Positions 31,360 through 32,949 of a DNA stretch of 32,949 nucleotides are shown in pieces. A program made the position numbers and the translations under genes. How positions within the stretch are numbered: position 1 is the first letter of the stretch; every line of letters begins with the position of its first letter. The stretch covers positions 1-32,949 of the forward strand of contig JACPQH010000083.1 in NCBI GenBank assembly GCA_016190585.1, written 5' to 3'. Source of the DNA: Chloroflexota bacterium. GTDB lineage: Bacteria > Chloroflexota > Dehalococcoidia > Dehalococcoidales > RBG-16-60-22. The notes under the pieces were generated by a model. That model worked only from the letters and a program-made list of their open reading frames with translations, was not told where the DNA came from and did not search any database.

Positions 31360-32730
31360 ATGCCTAAAAATCCAAAATGGTACGTCATTGTTCTCCTGGT
31401 CTTCACACTCTTCGCCGCCGCGCTGATCGCGATCGCCTGCCAGGGACCCTCCGGTTCGCCCGGTCCTGCTGGCTCGCCTGGCCCCGCCGGTCCCCCCGGC
31501 CCCGCTGGTTCGCCTGGCCCCGCCGGCCCCCCCGGCCCCGCTGGCCCGGCCGCGCCTACGCCCACGCCCACGCCGCCGCCGGCGCGTGATATAAATGCCG
31601 ATTGGGCCACGTCCGGCCACGCCAACGCGGACCTGGCCGCTCTGGAAGGTACTGTGGAAACCCGCGGCGCTACCGCCGCCCACTGCGGCCGCTGCCACAC
31701 CTCCCAGGGCTTTGTGGCGTGGTACCAGGGCGACCTCACCAAGCAGATACAGGGCGCCGCGGGCAACGCCACCGTCAATGAGTTAAGGGCGCTCGGCCTG
31801 ACCACGGCCACCGTGCAGCCGGTCGGCTGCGATACCTGCCACGGCCAACCGCGGCAGGGTTCGGCCACGGGTACCGCCACGCTGCCCATCCGCATCGCGG
31901 GCGATACGCCGCCGCTGCCCTCGGGTTTCACCGTGACCAACGCCGGCAACGGCGCGCTCTGCATGACCTGCCATAACAGCCGCAACGGGGCCCGCAGCGA
32001 TGCCGTGACGCCGCCGAACTATAGCGCGCCGCACACCGCCGCCCAGGCCGATATGCTCATGGGACAGAACGCCTACTTTACCACGGCCCCGAGCCGCTCG
32101 CCGCACGGCTTCCTCGAGAACACCTGCGTCACCTGCCACATGTCCGGTGATCCCGCTCCTGAGTCTTTTACTACGGACACCGCCACTATCACTCATACCT
32201 TCAAGCCTGATACCGAGATATGTTCCAGTTGCCACAGCGGGGCCTTGAACATAGAGGCCTTCAAGCACAGCAACGAAGACCTGCTGCACGAGCTGGGCGA
32301 GGCTATGGCCGCCTACATGCTGGGCAAGATTGGCGACCAGGTAACCGTCAAAGACTACACGCCGCACGCGTTTAACGGCAAGGAGTACGATGTCAAGAGC
32401 GTCGCGCTGGCGCTCGACAAGAGCAATATCGATGCCATCGAGCCTACCGAGCCGCACGGCCAGCAGGGCTTCCTGGTCAAGCTCAAGAGCCCGGTCCAGG
32501 TCGAGTACGCTCCGAACGGCGAGGCCGCGCACACCGTGTCCATGACCGAGCTTGAGGTACAGCTAGCCGACTTCACCACCAACGGCACCGCGGCCCTGGT
32601 TCCCGCGAGCGATGTCCTGGTGCGGGTCGGCTGGAACTACTTCCTGCTCCACGGAGACGGCAGCGAGGGCATCCACAACCCGGCGTTCTTTAACAAAGTC
32701 GTAGAATCATCCATCAACGCGCTGAAGTAA
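31360..32730 (+). CDS. Pentaheme cytochrome c lipoprotein with collagen-like repeats
   Basis: The 456-residue protein begins with a lipoprotein signal (hydrophobic stretch to about 26, C27 as lipid site in AIAC). Residues 29-64 are 12 uninterrupted Gly-X-Y triplets (mostly GPA, GSP, GPP), then a Thr-Pro spacer (66-74). Five CxxCH heme motifs follow at C109, C157, C201, C256 and C288 (CGRCH, CDTCH, CMTCH, CVTCH, CSSCH). The last 160 residues have no heme and resemble a soluble globular domain. It would sit on the outer face of the membrane, possibly projecting through the wall on the collagen-like stalk, and accept electrons from the NapC-type cytochrome encoded upstream. Its final acceptor is unknown; an extracellular or insoluble one is possible. 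A strong ribosome site (AAGGAGGAGCAG) precedes the ATG. Confidence 0.92.
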   Translation: MPKNPKWYVIVLLVFTLFAAALIAIACQGPSGSPGPAGSPGPAGPPGPAGSPGPAGPPGPAGPAAPTPTPTPPPARDINADWATSGHANADLAALEGTVETRGATAAHCGRCHTSQGFVAWYQGDLTKQIQGAAGNATVNELRALGLTTATVQPVGCDTCHGQPRQGSATGTATLPIRIAGDTPPLPSGFTVTNAGNGALCMTCHNSRNGARSDAVTPPNYSAPHTAAQADMLMGQNAYFTTAPSRSPHGFLENTCVTCHMSGDPAPESFTTDTATITHTFKPDTEICSSCHSGALNIEAFKHSNEDLLHELGEAMAAYMLGKIGDQVTVKDYTPHAFNGKEYDVKSVALALDKSNIDAIEPTEPHGQQGFLVKLKSPVQVEYAPNGEAAHTVSMTELEVQLADFTTNGTAALVPASDVLVRVGWNYFLLHGDGSEGIHNPAFFNKVVESSINALK

Positions 32731-32753
32731 AATTCTACCTCCCTTGATGGGTT

Positions 32754-32792
32754 ACCAGAGGCTGGCGGGCGGCGACGCCCGCCAGTTCTGGT
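32754..32792 (+). terminator. Long hairpin after the pentaheme cytochrome gene
   Basis: ACCAGA (32754-32759) pairs with TCTGGT (32787-32792), and CTGGCGGGC (32762-32770) with GCCCGCCAG (32777-32785). This makes a 15-bp interrupted stem with a 6-base loop, 24 bases after the stop. No T-run follows, so termination may be partial, or the structure may protect the cytochrome mRNA. Confidence 0.55.
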
Positions 32793-32839
32793 GTTATCGG
32801 GGGGAAAATACTTAGGTAATCGATACTTAGGAGGTCGTC

Positions 32840-32949
32840 ATGAAAAAGTTTGGATTGTACCTGGCGTTCCTGGCAATCCTGGCCCTGGTAGTGCTGGCAG
32901 TGGCCTGCGCCCAGCCGACCCCCCCCCCCCCCCCAACCCCCCCCCGCCC
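32840..32949 (+). CDS. Lipoprotein N-terminus (truncated by window edge)
   Basis: AGGAGGTCGTC precedes an ATG at 32840 that opens a typical lipoprotein signal: MKKF, a long hydrophobic stretch, then AVAC with C23 as lipid site, followed by AQPT and a Pro-rich tail. From 32919 the sequence is nearly all C (16 C, AA, 9 C, G, CCC), encoding Pro with an occasional Thr or Arg. The window stops there. Only 36 codons are visible, so no function can be given. A cytochrome or binding lipoprotein is possible by position. Confidence 0.7.
   Translation, partial: MKKFGLYLAFLAILALVVLAVACAQPTPPPPPTPPR

Noticed and set aside
31443..31553. DNA-level tandem repeat as a mobile or regulatory element
   Set aside because: It is in frame and encodes Gly-X-Y triplets; the repetition follows from the protein sequence.

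Overview
The window looks like chromosomal DNA of an anaerobic, high-GC, Gram-positive-type (monoderm) bacterium. Chloroflexota, probably Dehalococcoidia or a relative, is my best guess. The reasons are: lipoproteins with a lipobox followed by Thr/Pro/Ala-rich linkers; a tandem-fused family III CoA-transferase; TRAP transporters beside catabolic genes; a PspC/LiaF-like envelope gene set; and intergenic regions filled with small hairpin-bearing repeats. This is inference from gene content, with no rRNA or marker phylogeny. No tRNA, rRNA, CRISPR array, transposase or phage gene was seen.

Layout. 1-886 is the start of acetate kinase (minus strand, cut by the window edge), followed by a 187-bp tandem repeat. 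1431-10541 is one minus-strand operon. In transcription order it holds TRAP binding lipoprotein, TRAP small and large membrane subunits, a double CoA-transferase, a four-cluster ferredoxin subunit, a DmsA-like molybdopterin enzyme without an export signal, and a Cys-containing protein I do not recognise. A divergent promoter region separates it from an MFS carrier (10747-12018). 12024-16792 is a second minus-strand unit: a TRAP system of visibly lower GC followed by a two-subunit class I hydratase of the fumarase/tartrate dehydratase type. 16907-19070 is an aldehyde:ferredoxin oxidoreductase-type tungstoenzyme with its ferredoxin, and 19356-20546 is a second MFS carrier.

20539-22629 encodes a membrane FeS/CCG-domain protein of the type that passes electrons from ETF/acyl-CoA dehydrogenases to menaquinone. 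It is interrupted by an in-frame TAG. A flavodoxin-like protein, folC and ribD follow. 26351-29630 is a minus-strand operon for envelope and GerW/YtfJ-type proteins. 29862-32949 is a plus-strand electron-transfer region: a small membrane protein, a hexaheme NapC/NirT-type cytochrome, a pentaheme lipoprotein with 12 collagen-like triplets, and the start of another lipoprotein ending in poly-C at the window edge.

Together the genes suggest a metabolism that imports organic acids by TRAP and MFS carriers, activates them as CoA esters, and transforms them with Mo/W enzymes and a hydratase. Electrons would move through ferredoxins and FeS proteins to menaquinone and multiheme cytochromes, and ATP could be recovered by acetate kinase. 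The substrates cannot be read from sequence.
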